From: Patescibacteria group bacterium | Lineage (GTDB): Bacteria; Patescibacteriota; Minisyncoccia; Portnoybacterales; GWB1-42-6 | Assembly: GCA_018826025.1 (NCBI GenBank) | Contig: JAHKAK010000075.1 | Span: 1 to 13,749, forward strand | DNA length: 13,749 bases | Direction: 5' to 3' | Shown: positions 12,649 to 13,749 of the stretch, piece after piece | Layout of the letters: each line of letters starts with the position of its first letter | How positions within the stretch are numbered: position 1 is the stretch's first letter | Program-made: the position numbers and the translations under genes | The notes under the pieces: model-generated | What the model saw: only the letters and a program-made list of their open reading frames with translations | The model's database searches: none | Told to the model about the DNA's origin: nothing

Positions 12649-12811
12649 AAAAATGTAAAATGTAAATCTCAAAATGAAAAATGACAGTTTAAAATGTAAA
12701 ATTTTATGGTTAATTTATTTTAAAATTTTACATTGCGTAAAGCAACGTGGTTGCCACGCAACTCTACGTTGTCATTTTACACTTTGATTTTTCAATTTTT
12801 AATTTTTTATG
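12649..12811. repeat. AT-rich dispersed repeat ending in the hup ATG (family C, copy H)
   Basis: The left part matches 3527-3555 with one difference in the shared core. The right part ends ATTTTACACTTTGATTTTTC...TTTTTTATG, like copies P and T. The middle carries a GCGTAAAGC and an ACGTGGTTGCCACG stem (12734-12762). The last three bases are the hup start codon. Confidence 0.75.
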
Positions 12812-13081
12812 ACAAAAGATCAAGTTATTGAAGCCGTTGCCAATAAAACCGGTTTGTCCAAAAAGCAAACTGATGAAATCATTGAGAGTTTGCTGGAAAT
12901 AATCACCAAGGCCTTGCAAAAAGGCGAGAAAATTGTTTTTACCGGTTTTGGCGCGTTTTTAATTTCCAATCGTAAGGCTCGTCAGGGGGTTAATCCCAAG
13001 ACCGGCGCTAAGATTCAGATTCCGGCCATGAAAGCGCCAAAGTTCCGCGCGGGCAAGGCGTTGAAAGAGGCCGTGAGGTAG
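12809..13081 (+). CDS. hup: HU-family nucleoid DNA-binding protein
   Basis: A 90-aa histone-like dimeric protein that bends and compacts DNA without strong sequence specificity. Helical N-terminus (MTKDQVIEAVANKTGLSKKQ), the GFGAF turn (46-50), and the beta-arm motif RKARQGVNPKTG (55-66) with the intercalating Pro63 are all typical, and length is exactly that of HU. The basic C-terminus (KFRAGKALKEAVR) also fits. It is monocistronic: a promoter lies at 12585-12618 and a strong terminator at 13101-13135. The long leader consists of a dispersed AT-rich repeat that supplies the bases directly before, and possibly including, the ATG. No SD adjoins the start. Confidence 0.97.
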   Translation: MTKDQVIEAVANKTGLSKKQTDEIIESLLEIITKALQKGEKIVFTGFGAFLISNRKARQGVNPKTGAKIQIPAMKAPKFRAGKALKEAVR

Positions 13082-13100
13082 TATTTACGAAATATTTCGC

Positions 13101-13135
13101 AAACCAAAAAACCCCTTTTCGGGGTTTTTTGGTTT
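13101..13135 (+). terminator. Strong bidirectional terminator between hup and the tRNA genes
   Basis: A perfect 15-bp stem, AAACCAAAAAACCCC with GGGGTTTTTTGGTTT, and a 5-nt loop, flanked by T/A tracts on both sides. It can end hup transcripts from the left and tRNA transcripts coming from the right. Confidence 0.93.
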
Positions 13136-13138
13136 TAT

Positions 13139-13260
13139 GGAGCGGGCGACCCTGTAAAATCTCGCTAAAGAGAGATAACGGGGCGAGAAGTAATTGTTTA
13201 TTGTCTGTGGCGTGCCGCGTGATGGCGAGCAACGCGAGACATTTTACGCGGAGCGGGTGA
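13139..13260. repeat. Direct repeat of the tRNA-Gly 3' end flanking a palindromic segment
   Basis: GGAGCGGGCGA (13139-13149) and GGAGCGGGTGA (13250-13260) differ at one base; the second contains the 3' acceptor end of tRNA-Gly. Between them lies a family A-like stem (ACCCTGT 13149-13155, ACGGGGC 13178-13184) and a GC-rich stretch with no gene. This could be a target duplication or attachment-site remnant, or chance. Confidence 0.35.
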
Positions 13261-13322
13261 GCGGGATCGAACCGCCATATCTTGCTTGGCAAGCAAGCGC
13301 ACTACCACTGTGCTACACCCGC
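13252..13322 (-). tRNA. tRNA-Gly (GCC)
   Basis: On the minus strand a full cloverleaf is readable: acceptor GCGGGTG pairs with CACCCGC, D arm GCAC/GTGC, anticodon stem CTTGC/GCAAG around the loop TTGCCAA (anticodon GCC), and T arm GGCGG-TTCGATC-CCGCT. The encoded 3' end reads TCCG after the acceptor stem, so CCA is not encoded and must be added by the CCA enzyme. It is the last gene of the minus-strand tRNA cluster before the terminator. Confidence 0.95.
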
Positions 13323-13412
13323 ATGAATAAATTAAAAAGTAAAAATTAAAAGTTAAAAATTCAGGTATTCCGCTAAAGCGGGATTTATTTATTTTGTCGC
13401 GCAAAGCGCAAC

Positions 13413-13455
13413 ACCAAAATTTTACATTTTGATATTTTAATTTTAAATTTTTTAT
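13413..13455. repeat. AT-rich dispersed repeat abutting tRNA-Phe (family C, copy T)
   Basis: ACCAAAATTTTACATTTTGA from 13413 matches copy P from 3595 with one difference in the first 20 bases, and it ends in the same TTTTTTATG. The next bases are the 3' end of tRNA-Phe on the opposite strand. Upstream (13324-13412) are further AT-rich sequence and small stems (ATTCCGC/GCGGGAT, GCGC/GCGC). Confidence 0.7.
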
Positions 13456-13456
13456 G

Positions 13457-13529
13457 TGCCGGGGGTCGGAATCGAACCGACATGAAAGGTTTTTCAAACC
13501 TCCGCCGTCACCAAGTTGGCTACCCCGGC
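13457..13529 (-). tRNA. tRNA-Phe (GAA)
   Basis: Minus-strand cloverleaf: acceptor GCCGGGG with CCCCGGC and discriminator A, TA at positions 8-9, D arm GCC/GGC with a GG-containing loop, anticodon stem GAGGT/ACCTT around TTGAAAA (anticodon GAA), and T arm GTCGG-TTCGATT-CCGAC. CCA is not encoded (CAT follows). Its 3' end lies 1-2 nt from the end of an AT-rich repeat copy. Confidence 0.95.
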
Positions 13530-13575
13530 AAAAAGTGATAAGTGATAAGTTGCAAGTGATAATTTTATTATTCAG

Positions 13576-13606
13576 TGGGCAATGTAGGGATTGAACCTAC
13601 GGCCCA
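13576..13606 (-). pseudogene. 3' part of a broken tRNA gene
   Basis: On the minus strand a perfect T arm (GTAGG-TTCAATC-CCTAC, 13600-13584) is followed by ATTGCCC (13583-13577) and discriminator A. The matching 5' acceptor strand GGGCAAT is absent upstream within the window. Instead the sequence runs through GAGTGGGCC into a family A repeat arm (from about 13611). The amino-acid identity cannot be told. A possible 5' partner lies at 13735-13749. Confidence 0.7.
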
Positions 13607-13610
13607 CTCG

Positions 13611-13728
13611 GCTTGCCCCGTAAAAACTTTTGGACAATTGTGGACGGTGCAGGATTTGAACCTGCGACCCTTGCGATGTAAGCGCAATGCTCTGCCGCTG
13701 AGCTAACCGTCCAAAAGTTTCAACGGGG
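13611..13728. repeat. Family A inverted repeats enclosing tRNA-Val
   Basis: Left arm GCTTGCCCCGTAAAAACTTT (13611-13630, continuing TGGAC) and right arm GTCCAAAAGTTTCAACGGGG (13709-13728) are inverted relatives. The tRNA-Val gene fills the space between them, and the right arm starts within the first bases of the tRNA. The broken tRNA piece adjoins the left arm. Confidence 0.7.
13641..13712 (-). tRNA. tRNA-Val (TAC)
   Basis: Minus-strand cloverleaf: acceptor GGACGGT with ACCGTCC and discriminator A, TA at 8-9, D arm GCTC/GAGC, anticodon stem TTGCG/CGCAA around CTTACAT (anticodon TAC), and T arm GCAGG-TTCAAAT-CCTGC. CCA is not encoded. All stems are intact, so it should be functional. It is enclosed by family A inverted repeats. 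Confidence 0.95.
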
Positions 13729-13734
13729 TGAATA

Positions 13735-13749
13735 AATGCGACGCTCTAA
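13735..13749 (-). pseudogene. Possible 5'-part fragment of a tRNA, cut by the window edge
   Basis: On the minus strand the last 15 bases read TTAGAGCGTCGCATT. This is what a D-loop end, D stem (GAGC), position 26 (G), anticodon stem 5' strand (TCGCA) and first two loop bases look like. The expected complement TGCGA does not follow; the sequence goes into a family A repeat arm instead. The remaining 5' end would lie beyond the window. Confidence 0.4.

Noticed and set aside
13198..13497. Minus-strand open frame of 99 aa.
   Set aside because: It runs across tRNA-Gly, an AT-rich repeat and part of tRNA-Phe, so it is not coding.

Overview
The window looks like a chromosomal segment from a small-genome, uncultured bacterium, most likely of the Candidatus Patescibacteria (CPR, Parcubacteria-like). 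This is inferred from several things together: compact housekeeping genes mostly without Shine-Dalgarno (SD) sites, a K+-independent proton-pumping pyrophosphatase, a Bro-N antirepressor-like protein among housekeeping genes, tRNA genes without an encoded CCA end, and intergenic spaces filled with short dispersed palindromes. No rRNA or lineage marker is present, so the phylum call is moderate confidence only. TGA is used as a normal stop (tig).

Layout. 1-613: a CT/AG palindrome, then a cytidylyltransferase-family gene with a TATAAT box 6 nt before its ATG. 614-1507: a palindromic repeat, a consensus promoter (TTGACA-17-TATAAT), an isolated double zinc-ribbon gene with a perfect SD, and a terminator. 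1508-2190: about 680 bp without a gene, made of palindromic modules; it also holds a strong promoter followed only about 25 nt later by an intrinsic terminator, upstream of nusA. 2191-5639: nusA and hppA, separated by an AT-rich repeat. 5640-5732: a hairpin, then a synonymous second copy of the hppA 3' end. 5737-7228: the Bro-N gene and def. 7229-7500: a small minus-strand gene (62 aa) with its own SD and terminator. 7589-9761: tig and clpP. 9924-12579: rny and ymdB. 12608-13135: hup and its terminator. 13252-13749: a minus-strand tRNA cluster (Val, a broken tRNA, Phe, Gly) interlaced with the same repeats.

Functional picture. The window holds transcription and RNA turnover (NusA, RNase Y, YmdB), protein birth and quality control (peptide deformylase, trigger factor, ClpP), energy coupling (H+-PPase), nucleoid structure (HU) and tRNAs. 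rny-ymdB and tig-clpP are adjacencies known from other bacteria. The unusual content is in the spacers. Several repeat families sit exactly where promoters, leaders, start codons and tRNAs are. The most striking points are (1) a residual, synonymously diverged tail of a second H+-PPase gene, (2) a tRNA-Val gene enclosed by inverted repeats that appears to lie between two parts of a broken tRNA, and (3) an AT-rich repeat whose end coincides with the ATG of two genes.
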